Source: Paraphysoderma sedebokerense
Lineage: Eukaryota > Blastocladiomycota > Physodermatomycetes > Physodermatales > Physodermataceae
Reading direction: 5' to 3'
DNA: 64,000 nucleotides
Assembly: GCA_025602915.1 (NCBI GenBank)
Contig: JAHLJZ010000083.1
Coordinates: forward strand, 36,800-100,799
Part shown: positions 35,930 to 49,441 of the stretch, one piece after another
Position numbering within the stretch: position 1 is the first letter of the stretch
How the letters are laid out: each line of letters begins with the position of its first letter
Notes under the pieces: model-generated
What the model was told of the DNA's origin: nothing
The model's database searches: none
Seen by the model: the letters and a program-made list of their open reading frames with translations, nothing else
Program-made: the position numbers and the translations under genes

Positions 35930-38215
35930 TCAGCTCCTCAACCCTTCTTCCATTCCAGTACTAACATAGAACCATTTTAAAAATTTAGCCCTGAAACTTT
36001 CATCGTTCAATATCTTCCTCGCGTACTCGAGGTAACCTTCAACGTTAAGAGCTGAAATTCCAATATCTCTAACAGTAGAATATTCAATTTCCCATTCTAA
36101 AGCTTCCGGATCAAGATTAGAATATAAATTCGGGGACGATGAGGGGGCAAAATTCGTCAGATTGAGGTAATATTGAGTATAGCTTAATAATGTTCCAAAA
36201 TCGTCCAATGACGGGGTTGTCGGAGTTTTACGACGATATTGATGTTGTCGTTTACTTTCATCTTCTGCCGATTGGGATTGAGTAACATCTACGTCATACT
36301 CGAATAGGCGAACGGTGGGGTAGTAATTCGGTACAACACTGGGGTTGACTAATGCAATCGTTAAATCTTTCGGTCTGTATAATCCGTCTTCCAGATTACT
36401 GATAATATCCGCGAACGATTGAAATAATGATTGAAGATAGGCAGTTCGAAGACCCAGTGTTTTCAAACCTGTGGCAGTAAAGTTTGCGCTAAAAGGATGA
36501 TCTGATATTGCCGACGCCTCCCTACTTGACTCGGAAGACTGTGTATCGGTGGACGAAGATACAAATTTATAGCTACTCGCCGCCGATTTAATTTGTTGAT
36601 TGAAGTTTGAAGCGGAGCGAAGTGGAATTTCTTTAAGCGTTGAATCAAGCAACAAGAAATGATCTACGTTCATGTGTCCAAAGAATGACCCGACTACATT
36701 TCCGTACTTTGTTGCGAGTCGAACAAATCCGAGCTTACAGGACGGATACCAGGCACTTTCGCTTGGCGGTACATGACCTTTAGGTACCATGGATTAGCAT
36801 TTGACGAGATCAAACGACAAATATGAGGACAACGTACCCAAAACCAAAACTTTCACACCACTTTTTCGTGCCAATTTGAGAATTTTTCCAAAATACATTA
36901 ATGTCAAGTAACCTTGTGAATCTTCATCCCGACAATCACTTGCGAAACTGTTGCTTTGAAAAAAGTCTAGAGTGTTGATCGAAAAAACAGCTAATCTTCC
37001 TGGAACAGTCGGATGAACAAAAGAGCCGTATGTTTTGAATAGACGTCTTTGATGTTTCGGTACAAACGGTTCCCAGACATCAGCGAGGTCGTTCAGGTAA
37101 GACGATGCGTGTGCGAGGGTGTTGTGCGGATAAACATCTAATGTATAGGAGATAAAAAGGGATGCATTCAATACTACATTTCAACCAGTAGGAGGAAGAT
37201 GCGAAAATACAAAATAGAAGGTAATTACCGTTGTTTCCAATATTCGGAATAATCGGTATTTCCGAAAGGTTAAATCTCGAAACTAGTTCTTGTGATAGCA
37301 CTTCATTCAACAGTAACATTTCGGATCTGGTCCTTGGTATCTTTGAATCGCTGTCATGCCTGAATACCACGCTGTAAAGGTTAAATGCTATAAAATCTTT
37401 ACTATATTCATCAAAGCAGCGACAAACCTCGCATTATCTCCGGTCCAGGCAATAAAATCCAGGCCAGCGTCAATTTGGTCTTTTGCCGATACTTTTTTCA
37501 ACATTCCATTATTCTCTTCATCCCCACTGTCATCTTCGTCGTCGTCATCGCCGCTCCCATCGTTTGAAATACCAGCTAATCTACCCACAAAATCAAACGT
37601 CACATCGACTAAACTGCTAGGACTGTCACAGGCGGTTAATACGGTTCCAAACGGACCGGCCAAAATTTCTTCTGATCTTTGGACTGTGATATTTTGTTTT
37701 ATTGATTTGGCTCCAGGATTTCTCAATGGCAAACGATGACACGACGACGACGGTGTAGAATACGGTAAGTAATGCAAGTCTATGTGAATTGATCGGATTC
37801 ACTCGTTAGTACAAAACGAATCTCACAAGAATAAATCTAAACACCCAAAGATCCAATCGTCTTTAGCTTTCCCCTCATTTGAATCATTCAAGGCAAAGAA
37901 TCAAGAAAAGAATCTTTAAAAGCACGAATACAAACCAACATGAATATCCGTCATTTGCACGAACCGTCCAAACAATTGTTTTTCCCTTTCAGGATCTCTA
38001 ATTCCAAACAAAGTACCAGATTTCAACTTTCTCAAATCAAATTTTGAATCGTGTCTCCTATTGTTCACATCATCAAAGAGATTCTGGATATACGAAGTCG
38101 AATCGGGGATATAATTTAACTTGGCCGGTCGATCATGACGAGAAGAGGGTAGAGAATGGACAATGACACATGTAGAAATGAGAATCAATAATGTTTTGAA
38201 TGTTGTTGTTGCCAT
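35930..38215 (-). CDS. PPN1: Vacuolar endopolyphosphatase
   Basis: Five exons, 38215-37936, 37779-37428, 37359-37229, 37137-36838 and 36777-35930, give 636 residues. The start is an N-terminal signal anchor (LLILISTCVIVHSLPSS). Calcineurin-like metallophosphatase motifs follow in order: QMTDIHVD, WTGDNARHDSD, PNIGNND, LGHVPP and GHMNVDHF, all metal or phosphate ligands in Ppn1. An acidic run (DDDDEDDSGDEEN) lies in the insert between the first two. Ppn1 cleaves long polyphosphate chains internally and is sorted to the vacuole through a transmembrane precursor. Splicing restores two key motifs (NIGNND and LGHVPP), which gives confidence in the model. Confidence 0.93.
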
Positions 38216-39279
38216 GAGGATAAACCTTGTTCGGGTTAGAGAATTATAGTAAAAGCGGTAGTCGATTTAATTTAAGAATGATTCATAGGTTTCCGGGTTA
38301 CCCGAATAAAACCGTAATCGCAGTCGGAAATAATGAAAAAAACGAAAAATCTGCACAACGAACAACAAATAAATCTCAGAGAAATCCAGCGTACAAATGC
38401 ATCAACGCAATTAAAGAAAAAAATCGAAGTTTTAGTTTGGGAATCGTCGAAATGTCGTGAGATCAAGGCAAAACGGCGAAAGGCAACGGATAAAGGAGGA
38501 ACTAGTTTAATTGCCCAATCAATTTCGCCTGTCGATACACGTTCTCGGATGACGACAGTGAGGGAAAAATTTGTCTATTTTCATTCCTGACAGGGACTTT
38601 GTGGTACACTGAAATTTAAATTGCCTGAAACATTTATCATTTTATAGAGTTGCTGAATAATATGATAAGTCTCGGCGAAACCGCAAAAATAATACCAAAG
38701 TAAAAAGCCATTCATTTTTTCATCTGCACATTGAATTATAATTTTGCAGGTGAAAAGAAGAACACAAAACAATTTGATTTAGACTGAAAATTTTCCAGAT
38801 CCAGTCTACCGTATACAAATCTGCGGAAAAAATATTGAAAGTCTGATTTTGAGTAATCTATTAATACTGATATATTCTGAATTACACGATTCGATGATGG
38901 GGAATACAAGACTCGGTTCTTAAAACCAATGTTACAATTCACGTTGTAAAGATAATTATCACAATTGCCAATTATTAACAAGTTGAACCACCAAAAAATA
39001 AAAACAACAACTTATAAACAGACCAGAAATCAAAAGAAATAGAAGAAATGTAAAGAGTAGCAAAATTGAGTAATTGATGAAAAACCGGTAACGATACAAG
39101 TCCTCGTTTGCTGATTGCAATAAATTAATTTGTGATTCTGCAGTGAGTGACTGTCGTATAATTTGGAACAAGGAGTGTAAATCGTGTTTGGATTGTATCG
39201 TCGAATTTGATTTGACCGAAAAATTCGAAGAAATCACCGACTTCAATGCAGCAATTCGTTCTCGAGTACCCCGTGTAAT
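38216..39279. other. Intergenic
   Basis: About 1.06 kb between PPN1 and the zinc-finger gene. A minus-strand frame at 38959-39246 encodes a hydrophobic stretch but lacks an ATG; it is not accepted as a gene. Confidence 0.45.
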
Positions 39280-42200
39280 TTACCTCTCCAGTTTTCGTTT
39301 CTTCGTCACATGATCGTCTGTCTCTTCTAATCCAACTTCCTCAGATTTATCCACCCTCGGTTTCATCTCGATAATAGTATTAACTCTACCATCTGAACCA
39401 CTTCCAGTTCCACTGCCACTTCCGCTTCCTCTCATATCGATTCCACTATCGCCTGTGCTACCTGTGCCACTACCCGAGGAGCTGCCACCAGAATGATGCA
39501 AACTGTTTTGTCGATGAGCATAAACATGAGGATGAGGAGGCGGGTTTGAATGGACCGGTCCATACGGATATGACGGAACGTGACTTGTTTCTTGGTTGTG
39601 ATTATGAGATAGATTTTGATTGGATCTTTTACGTTGTGTCCGCACAGGTGGTGGGACCGCGAACGACGCTTCGGTTGAGGAATTTGCTTGGCCGTTTCCA
39701 TTCTCGCGTTCGTTACCGGACCCCTCCCCAGACATCACATTCACTTGCATCGGCATCGTCATGTTGATATTTAATGTACCGTTGTGATCCGGCCCTTGAC
39801 TAACTGATATCATGCGGTCAGAGTTAAACGAAGAGGGAGACGGACGCCGTATTTGATTTGGTTGCGGCGGCTGATTTTGTGCCTGCGCAGATTGCAGTTG
39901 TTGTGGAAAAGGATGTGACGAAGTTGTCGAACGAGGTCTATTATCGTGGTGGTTTTGATTTACCTGCTGGTGCTGGTCAGACTGCGGTACGGTGACTGGT
40001 GACAACATAATGGATGATTCCGAGGGAGACATGCCGCCGGCTGATCCTGACAAAGAGGACTGATCCTCGGCAACATTCCGATTATTTTGCTCAAACAACA
40101 ACTGTTTCAGAACTCGTTTCTAAATTGTTTAAAATATTTCCGTTAATTTTCAGTCAAGTTCCACAGATCATGAAATTGAATCATGAAACAAACCTCCACT
40201 TCCAAGTCACCAACCCGTTGATCTAACCATCTTTGTCGGTCAAGAGCAGTTCTAATTTCCACCATGTGGTGCTCCAACTCCCTGACTTTACCTTCCAGAA
40301 AATCATTCCTTTCCAATAAAAATCGTTCTCGAGGAGTATACGCCAACACTCCGGTAACCATCATTGGAATCTTAAAATCACCGGTATTCGAATTGACGTT
40401 ATTGCCACTCGTACTGCTGGAACTCTGATTTCTTCTTCCCCGGCGTTGACTGGCGCTCGACCCTGGATCAACGTTATTATTGGAGTCATAACCATGCTGT
40501 AATCGTGCATTTAAGCGGAACTGTTGAGATGACAGGGACGAAGTTTGCGAAGGGATTTCAGGTATATGAGGTTGACGATTGTTGGAGGAGCTACCGGAGT
40601 TGCTAGATTGCATGTTGAATTCAACGGTCGAGTGAGAGTCAGACCGGTTGCGGTATCCTGGATTCGGGGGATACATATTTGCGTTATCATCTAAGAATAT
40701 AATCATTAGTTCAACGTGGAGATTGTAAAACGAAAGTAAAATGAGACGAACCTTCAGCTGCGTTTGCATTTGGGTGGGCATATGATGGACGACGACCTGG
40801 ATAGCCCTGATGCCCCAACTCATTAACATTCGTCTGAGGATTTTCCGAGCGGCTTGACTCCACAAAATTTTGATTAATAGGAGAGCGCATGGCTGGTGTA
40901 CCGGATGACATCCGGTTCCTGGCAGCCATTGATTGAGCAGTCGCTGATGGGGAGGGTAGAGGTTGATAATAATTCTGGGAATACATCTGCTCCGATTGAT
41001 TCGAGCCTTCTGTCTGAGATGAATTGGAAGCACTTGCACTTAAGCGGTTCATCGCTTCCTCCGAATTACGTTGATCTTGCGGGGGGTATCCATAATGATG
41101 ATGAGAATGAGAATGTGAGTGCGAATGAGAATGATAATGTTGTCGAGGTGTTCTCGAGCTATGGCGATGGTGTCGAGATGGGTGATGTCGAACTGGCGGT
41201 TGTGCTAAATAATCAAATTGAGCACCTATTCTACCTTTCATTAATCTATCATCTGGCATGCTGAATCCATCGTCTGCATAATACTCGTCGGCGGCGATTT
41301 TGACTTCAGCAAACCTATCAGGGTCGCAATCGGGATCCCATTCGCCGTCAGAGTCTCTCCAATTATCCATGACATTAACAGCGGCAAGTCTTTCTTCTTC
41401 TCGTTTTGGATTTGCAATCTTCTCGTGATGAGCCGCGCCGACTTGGTCTGCGTGATGGCCGTTGCCATTAGAGCTTTCACCACTGTTTTCGTTCGAGGAA
41501 CTTGCTTGATGAAGCTGATGACCAGCCAACCCCAAGCCGGGAAACTCGCCGTTGGATCCACTCTGATTGCTGCCGTTGCTACTGCTCCCACCACTTTCTG
41601 CACTTGTTAACGATTTAGGATTGGGTATCATTCGGTAGGGATCGTGGGTATGAGCATGATCACCGTTGCCGTTGCCTTTCCCGTTCGATGAGCTGGACGT
41701 GTTGCCGTTCCCATTCGAACCACTGCCATTACTTCCAGAAGCTTGGTACCCGCTCGCGGTTCCATTACTCACAGAGCCATTAGAACCACTTGAGCTACTA
41801 CCGTTACCATTACTTTCTGCCTGATGATTGGGATGACCGTCAGTTGGGCTACTGGTGGGTGAGGCGGCTTCCTTGGCGCCACTTGCTGCTAATCGGGCAC
41901 GATACGCTCGCGTATTGCCGGAACAGGTGCCATTATCTGATCGAAGATGCCTGTTTAAAGCGTCTGGAAATAGAAATATGTTATGCTTCTGTTTCAGAAC
42001 AGCTGGTAGTGGCGAGATAGTAATAGGAGCGTACCTAATCTAGCAAAGCTTCTTCCGCATATATCACATTTGTAAGGTTTCACACCAGTATGCAACCTTT
42101 CATGTCTAACGGATATAAAGATCAAGTTAGTTAACGGAAAGGTTGGTTGAGTAAAGTAAGGACACGCAAGAATAGAACCTACCTTTTCAGATCATGTTGT

Positions 42201-43561
42201 CTACTAAAGGCCAAGCCACACTCTGTACAGGTATACGGTCTAACTCCGGTATGGGTCATATAATGACTTTTCAGATTTTGAAACCTCGTAAAACTTTGCG
42301 AACATATTTCGCAGGTATAAGGTTTCGTCGATGATGAGAGTGTGGAGTTTGACGTAGAGCTACCGCTGACCGAGCCTGTATTAGTGCGACGAGGGATGCG
42401 ATTGCCACTAGAGGATGACTGACTCTGGCGTGAAGTTGTTGAGGAAGTATCTTCGAATGATTTAGCGATATTGGGAGGAGATTGGCTGGATTTACGTTTC
42501 TGAGAGGAACGAGGGCGCAAAGGTGGCCCAGATGTTGATATATCTGAGTTCTGATTGAATGCGGGGGTAGAAGCCGGAAGGGATTTGAAAGCATCGTCTA
42601 TCGGCGAGTCGATTGGAGTTGGGCTTTCGATGAATGGAGGCGAGCCACCGCCATTAAGGATCGGTTCTGTGAATGAAGTAGTCTGAAAGGAGGTTGACGG
42701 ACCCCTTGATGAAGTATTGGATTCCGAAGAACCGGAGAAAGTAGTAGTACCACTGATTTCACGAACTCGGTGGTGCGTCCTGTCAGGGTGGTGAATGCTG
42801 CCATTTGGATGGGAGGAAGCCTGAAACCTCAAAGAATTCTGGTCTGGTAGAGGGGCGACATTGGCGAGCATGTTGAGTGCGGTGTGAGACTGACGGTGAG
42901 TAGCGCCGCCCTGTTCATCTTCGTTCTGAGTTTTGGAATGAATCGGTTTCTCCGATGAACCATGGGGTTTCGACGGTGCTGAAATTGGAGGATGAGATGA
43001 TGAATTGGATGACAAGCTATTCTTGGCGTCTTTACGGTTGGCAAGGAAGTTTGGAATAGCTGGGGGATTGATGATTGAAGAGTGTGCCGTGGAAAAGGCG
43101 TAGCTTTCATTTTCGTCACCTGAAGATACTTGATCATTCAAGGATTCTGAAGTGTACGCGGACGGGCTCTGATCCAGAGGCCGATTCATTCCTGAATCCA
43201 ATGACACTTCCTCTTCGTTGAACGTCACGGATACGGGCAGTTCCACGTCCATTGCTTGTTCTGGCGATTTCAAATTTGAGTCGAAATCTCGGCTTGGCTT
43301 TCCATCAGATATATAGATCGAGGGCTTCTCAGAATAGGGGATATTACCATTATGGTTGATTTGCGGTTGGCCAGCAATTGTACCGTTCTCGCTTTTAATG
43401 TCGGCGGACCGAGGAGGAGGATTTGAGGAGTCGGCGAGGGTTAGATTTGAAATTGGTAATGGTGGGGTAGTCGTGGCGGATCCAGCGATTCCGTTGGTGC
43501 CAGTGGTAATGCAACTCGTAGAAACAGTCGGTTTATCGTTGTCCGTTTGCAGATTCACCAT
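39280..43561 (-). CDS. C2H2 zinc-finger transcription factor, Crz1/Prz1-like
   Basis: Five exons, 43561-42183, 42105-42035, 41963-40752, 40690-40194 and 40119-39280, give 1332 residues. Three adjacent fingers occupy about residues 430-510: [38 protein letters not shown] and [19 protein letters not shown] followed by an off-pattern final ligand (C instead of His, wider spacing). This arrangement, with FARQHD-like and FARxDALxRH fingers and an irregular last finger, is that of the calcineurin-responsive Crz1/Prz1 family. PSIYIS at residues 80-85 (43324-43307) fits the calcineurin docking consensus PxIxIT. The long Asn/Ser/Gly/His-rich tail ends with a coiled coil (about residues 1000-1060) and a basic KKRKLER terminus. 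Inference: Ca2+/calcineurin-controlled regulator. Confidence 0.82.
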
Positions 43562-45511
43562 CTATCTGAATGACCAGGAAAGCAATAAGATTGCGGCTGA
43601 ATGTGAGTAGTCTTGTTCAGAATCGCAGACCCACTGAAATGAATGTTTTACTTTTTTTAGGTAATGTCAGGTAAAGTTGAGAAAATGTTCATAATTGAAA
43701 ATGCCGAAAGAGAATAACGCTACAAGAGAAAGAAGGGAGAAAAGGAACGAGATAAACGACATCCCCTTAGAAAGTCAACAATCACAACTACAAACAATTA
43801 CTCAAGTGTTACCGGGCATCCGCACATTGAATAGTATGGATATTCAGAGGACAAGGACAATTTTCCTGCTGCAGCATACCTTTTATGGTTCCTACCAGAC
43901 GGGACGATTGATAGCAATCGCTACTTTTGTTTGACGTATCAGAGAAAGAGTGTTTATCAGAGAGGGTGGTAGAATGTCGACAATTCCCTCTTCCGGCACT
44001 CCCTCCTGGCTTCCCTCTTTCTGCGATCTCCTGTGGCAGACATCGAATTCTTTCCATTGCTTTCCCGATGTCGTCGGTGGCCATCGAACAGCCACGCGCA
44101 GCCATTGGCCCCGCTGCATGCATAGGTCACGTGTCTGTTCCAATTTGTTCCATCGGCCGTCTACGCGTGTTCCACGGCATTATCACGGAATATCAGAGAA
44201 TTTATATCTATAGACAGTATACATTCACACACTCACATTAGTATAGATGATTATAAATACTCTGCAGTGCAAGCTAAACTCCTTCTAAAATCCATGGCAA
44301 TTACCAATTTACCAGCAGAGAAGCAGAGAAGCACGCCAGGGTGAGGTCAGTCTCACGGCTCCGCCAGTTGTATGGATGACTCAGGTTGAATCACGCCCAT
44401 TATTATCACTGCAGATGGTGTCATTCCCCTTTCTGCAGTGTTCCCTCTTCCAAGTTCCGCCACTCGCACCACAAACAATATAATAACAATAATAATAACA
44501 AGGTTGCGCCATGGCATCGCTACGGCAAGTAATAAACGTCTGACAACATTGGTGAAGTGTTGCGCCACGAGGGATACCCTTTTTAATTTTTGATGAATTT
44601 ACTTTGGTTTCTGTCCCTGTTGTGTCCCCTTTCGCATGCTTATTTGATGTTTCCAACCAAACTGTCCTCGGGTATATTAAAACTATAGGGTGTCGTGATT
44701 TTAATTTAAATTTGACAATGTCAATATACTCTCTTCACACTCTATATATTATCAAAGAATCATCACATCATTGATTTTAATACTTTTCTTCTTCAAGACC
44801 CTGCTTATCGATTCATTCCTAATTGAACCAATATTCCCAATCAAAAACTTTAATTTTTTTGCTTTTGCTTTTGCTTTTGCTTTACATCGAGGTAAATCTC
44901 TAACCGAGATTCCTGAACAATCTCACACTTACCTTCCGCCACATTTGACCAGATCGATGACGTTGGATCGAAAGCTATTGTTTGTTTTCCGAGCAACATT
45001 TGTAATAGCCGGAAAATATCCTTGAATCGAAAATCGGAAAAGCTAAAACGTTATTGTCATTCCAAAACTTCGATCCCCTTTGTTTCCAAGTAAAAGTTGT
45101 GAAAAACTGAACAATTGAATGTTATCTCGATGGGCTTGCTAATCTACACTCTGTCTACACCCCGGATCAGTTCAGCCCCAACATAACCAAGTTGTTTCAC
45201 ATCATTCATATAGATTGGAATATCGAACGTTTGAATGCTTTCGGACACCAAAATTCTTTCTTCAGATTACTGTACTGAGTGCCGAAGAAACCGAACACTC
45301 CGAGAGTTTGTATAAGTCCGGACATACTCTCTGCGAGCTGAATGATATGGAAATGAATAAACTTTAGTAGATATTTCATACATTCGATCAGATAAGACAT
45401 GTCCTGTATGTCATTTGAAAGCGACAAGAGTAAATCCATTGTTCGAGATGTAGCGACAACTTCATATCCAGTTTAACTAGACAAGTCCTCTAACCTTTAA
45501 ACCACCTCAAT
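43562..45511. other. Long intergenic region between divergent genes
   Basis: About 1.95 kb upstream of both the zinc-finger gene (minus) and the TMEM69-like gene (plus). It contains a short GCTTTT tandem run near 44857-44884. A 77-codon ATG frame on the minus strand (45439-45206) is listed separately. No other gene is supported; the length suits a large shared regulatory region. Confidence 0.45.
45206..45439 (-). CDS. Possible small hydrophobic protein, uncertain
   Basis: An ATG-started frame of 77 codons, MDLLLSLSNDIQDMSYLIEC and onward, with an amphipathic or hydrophobic middle (AESMSGLIQTLGVFGFFGT) and a basic end. It starts 72 bp from the TMEM69-like gene in divergent orientation. The sequence composition looks more protein-like than most short frames here and the middle loosely recalls the end of Pex11-type membrane proteins, but this is not a firm match. 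May be a chance frame. Confidence 0.25.
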   Translation of the reverse strand: MDLLLSLSNDIQDMSYLIECMKYLLKFIHFHIIQLAESMSGLIQTLGVFGFFGTQYSNLKKEFWCPKAFKRSIFQSI

Positions 45512-46693
45512 ATGAGAGTCCACAATCTACCCTCTTTTCTTCTTTCTTGTTCCCCCCGATACCGTCCCTTCAATACTCCCATTAACAAATTGCCATACAG
45601 TGCCCTTAATAAAGTACGTCCTTGAGTAACACTTGATACTTCCGTGCTAGCACGAGAATTCATCCCCTCATTTCGATCAGAGAACTTGGTTGCTTTTTCG
45701 TTATTATTTATTTTTTTGCTAATCATCTGTTTACCATATACAGCGTCTTACTGTCCACCCCGTTCGCTGCTTCACTTCCACCCTCTTCAACCGCAACAGC
45801 ACACCACCATCAACTGGCGCCGTGAATGACAATGAAATAAACTCCAAAGTCGATCAAAAGGTACAACTCCTCAACCTTAAAGCCATATAGCATTCATTCC
45901 TCAATAATAAATCTCCTCATCGATACAGGGTTTCCCTACCTTGAGTATATCAAATGTACCGACTACCCCCAAACTCCTCGGATTCGCGGGTACGAATCAA
46001 CCAACTCATACTTCCACAAAATTTCAATCCTAGACTCACCACTCTCTTCAAATTTAACATTCATACTACACAGGACTTATCCCTTTCATAGGATCTACAA
46101 TCTGTGCATATACTTCCGTAGGTCCGGATGTTATTCAATGGCAATTAGTCCAAGGCGCTTACGGTTCGTACGCACTTCTTTTCGTTCCTCAAATCCAACG
46201 TTTTTTGTTGTTTTTTTGGAATTTATTCATTCCTGCAATGTTGATACAATGGAATGACTGATTCTATTTATAGGTGCATCAATTTTATCTTTTATGGGCG
46301 CAATTCATTGGGGTCTCGCCATGACAAAATACAATGGTACCACACCTAATTTCAATTTTCAACGAAACAAATTTCAAGTTTCATCTTTCCATTCACTTAT
46401 CTAATCAAACTTTATTCATTAAATTTGCTTTCTCCTTCCACCACCAAGATCCCGAATCAAAATACACTCAATCCCGCTACCTCGTCTCCGTGACCCCCTC
46501 CCTCGTTGCCTTTCTCTCAGTGTTAACCCCCATCGATATTCAACTTTCGTTACAGGCTGTCTCGTTTTTAGGGTTACTCGGCTACGACTTGAAATGTTGG
46601 AAAAGAGGGTTAGTACCGGCGTGGTATCCTAGTTTGAGGATATGGTTGACGATGGGGGTGGTGGGGAGTCAAGCTGGGATGTTGGTTTTGTAG
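45512..46693 (+). CDS. TMEM69/DUF3429 family mitochondrial membrane protein
   Basis: Six exons, 45512-45613, 45744-45860, 45929-45989, 46074-46163, 46274-46336 and 46449-46693, give 225 residues. The first two exons supply an Arg-rich mitochondrial presequence (RLTVHPVRCFTSTLFNRNS). The core reads LLGFAGLIPFIGSTICAY, YGASILSFMGAIHWGLAM, SVTPSLVAFLSVL, and FLGLLGYDLKCWKRGLVP, which are the conserved segments of the DUF3429 family (human TMEM69), about five hydrophobic helices. The family's biochemical role is unknown. The start was chosen because its exon is the only upstream one with an in-frame ATG and a matching donor. Confidence 0.85.
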
Positions 46694-46960
46694 AGGCATT
46701 TTAGGGAGGTCGGGGTGCACGTTGAAGAATAGGGGGTATAAGGATGTCAGGATGGGTGAGGTGGTGGGTTGTATATTACAGTTTCAGATACTTTGGGGAT
46801 TATTCATCGACTCAATTTAGTAAAATGAGTGTTGCTTACAACATCAGTCTGGGTAATCTACCACGTCTTAATCGTAATCATGGCTCATTTGTACAATTTT
46901 GTATCATTCAAGTAAAATGAACAGCTAAAAAAAAAGACCCAACAGAAAACAACATTCTTA

Positions 46961-49330
46961 TTACACCGTCAAATTAATATACTTGATCTCGAGGTACTCT
47001 TCCAATCCATATTTCCCACCTTCCCTCCCCAACCCACTCAATTTGACCCCACCAAACGGTGCCACCTCGTTACTAATCACCCCCGAATTCACACCAACCA
47101 TACCGACTTTCAATTTCTCTGCGACTTTCCAAACTCTACTCACTGATCGTGAAAATATATAAGAACTTAACCCCGCGGAAGTTTGATTCGCCAACGCGAT
47201 GACTTGGTCGTCCGAAGAAAATGTCGTGACGGGGACAACGGGACCGAATATCTCAGTTTGGAAAAGAGTCATGGATGATGTCACGTTTGTTAGAATCGTA
47301 GGTGGATAAAACGATGTAGATTCCTTCTCACTTCCATGTCCTGTGACGCCATTCACAAATGTTTCTTTTGCTTCCTCCGAGAAATGAATAGGGTATCCTT
47401 TTGCCCCGTTTAAAAGCGCATCGTGAACTAACGATTTCACTTTTTGAACGGCATCAGTGGAAATTAGTGGTCCGATGGTACTGTTGGGGTTGTAGCCGTG
47501 ACCTGGATTCAGTTTGGATAGTTTGACCGAAAGGAGGGAAAGAAATTTCGCTTGGATATCGCGGTGTAAGAAGATACGGTTGGGGGAGATACAAGTTTGA
47601 CCTGCGTTTCTGAATTTGGAGTCGATGAGTGCTGGGTTTTAAATGAAGGGTGGTGTGAGCTTTCGATACGGTAGTTTAAGCGAGAAGGAAATGAACAAAA
47701 CCGTCTACAGATTTCTCGATCTCCGCATCCTCTGTTTGATGTCAATATTGTTAGAGCATTCTTGCTTCGCTGCGTTTTGAAGGAATGTTTAAATTTACAT
47801 ACCGAAAACAATAAAGGCGGCATTCCCGCCTAACTCTAAACTCAACTTTTTAATTCCTTCACTCGCCTGTTTCATCAAAATCTGTCCAACACGGGTACTC
47901 CCTGTAAACGATACTTTACTGTATCACCAACGCAATGACTTTTATCAGCGCCAATACAACCCACGAAATGTCTTCAAAACGTACCTGACGTTAGGGTTCT
48001 CAACCATTTCTTTTCCAACTTTTGAAGTGTAAGATTTCGTGGTCACAACGTTGAATACACCTTTGGGTATCCCAGCTTGACTAGCCAGTTCCGCCAAAGC
48101 GAGTGCCGTCAACGGGGTTTCATGAGCGGGTTTCAAAACGACAGTACAACCCGCCGCTAACGCCGCTCCAGCCTATCATTTTAGAATTTAGTCTGATATT
48201 CGCGCAAAAAATGAATCTGAATAGACAAAAAATGAAAGTTAGGATTTTTACCTTCCTCGTCACCATTGCGAACGGGAAATTCCAAGGAGTGATTAAACTA
48301 CAGACACCGGCTGGTTGTTTCATAACTAATATTCGTTGTGAATGGATCGGGGAAGACATGATGTCGCCGTATATTCGTTTGCATTCTTCCGCGAACCATT
48401 CAACCATCGTAACGCCGTAACTGAGTTCTCCCTTTGCCTGATCGTTTAAATTCAAATTTTAAAGAAAGAAGCGTTGAGAATAGAAAACGATTCAATGAGT
48501 ATAAAGGAACAAATGCGTTAGTGAATAGGTTACATAGACATTGACAAAGGAATGAATACCTCTCGCAGGGGTTTGCCGTTTTCCGCCGTTAATATCAGCG
48601 ACAAATCATTACGATGCTACTCAATATTGTATCATGTAGCCATTACAGTTAACAAGAAAATTAAAACTCGTTAGTCAAATTGAGACTTTTCACACTCTTT
48701 TCTTTCAAATCGAACTAAAAGTCTCAGTTGGCGCTTCCATAACCATTCAAACCTCCCCACTTTTTCACAATCTTCGTCATACTCTGTACTTATAAATTGT
48801 ATGCGTACATCAAGTATAAGTTTATACCATTCCTTCAGTAACCTACTTCGATCTTTGGGTGTTATATCCGACCACCCCTCAAATGCGTTGGTAGCGGCTT
48901 CTACTGCCGCCCGGACCTCCGAAACTCCTAAATCGGGGACTGTTTCGATGGTTTGTCCGTTGGCTGGGTCTTTAATGAGTCGAATTGAGTTTCATGGTTA
49001 AAAGTGAAAGAGGAAAATCAAAAAGAATAAGGTAAGAATGCAGTCGTACACGGTTAGTGAAATGGAGAGGTGAATCATTGGCCGCAAGCATGACAGGTGA
49101 TGAGGAAAATATATATATTTCAATGAAAAATGACAAATACCAATCACATTAAATACACTGTTATCGGAGGCTTTTATCCATTCGCCGTTAACAAACGCTG
49201 AGGTTCGGAGAAGAGACTTCCTCTCAAGTCTGGAGTCGAGTTCAGTGCGGGTTGAGAATCGAGCTGAAAGGGACCGGAGGAGGTTGGGGAAAGGTGATCT
49301 TGGAGATTTATATGTATGACAAAAGTGCAT
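46961..49330 (-). CDS. Succinate-semialdehyde dehydrogenase, probably mitochondrial
   Basis: Eight exons, 49330-49141, 48969-48809, 48616-48560, 48437-48252, 48172-47985, 47918-47803, 47731-47702 and 47631-46961, give 532 residues. The N-terminus ([14 protein letters not shown]...[12 protein letters not shown]) is Arg/Ser-rich and suits mitochondrial import. Aldehyde dehydrogenase motifs follow: [18 protein letters not shown] (cofactor), [17 protein letters not shown] (catalytic Glu), RNAGQTC (catalytic Cys) and [10 protein letters not shown]. The closest pattern is GabD/Uga2, which oxidises succinate semialdehyde to succinate with NAD(P)+ in the GABA shunt. A frame upstream of 49330 is open but has no ATG, hence this start. 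A remnant of the first exon lies 2 kb upstream. Confidence 0.93.
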
Positions 49331-49441
49331 GCTTAATAAATTTTTATCATGAACAGCAGAGATTCGATTTTCCGATATTTGGTAAGACGCAGAAGGGGAG
49401 TGACGATCGATCAAGGCGCAAACGCCGCGTTTAAAAGGCAA

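Noticed and set aside
38959-39246. Minus-strand frame with a strongly hydrophobic stretch between PPN1 and the zinc-finger gene
   Set aside because: No ATG at its start and no upstream exon in frame; splicing it to the end of the zinc-finger gene gives an immediate stop.
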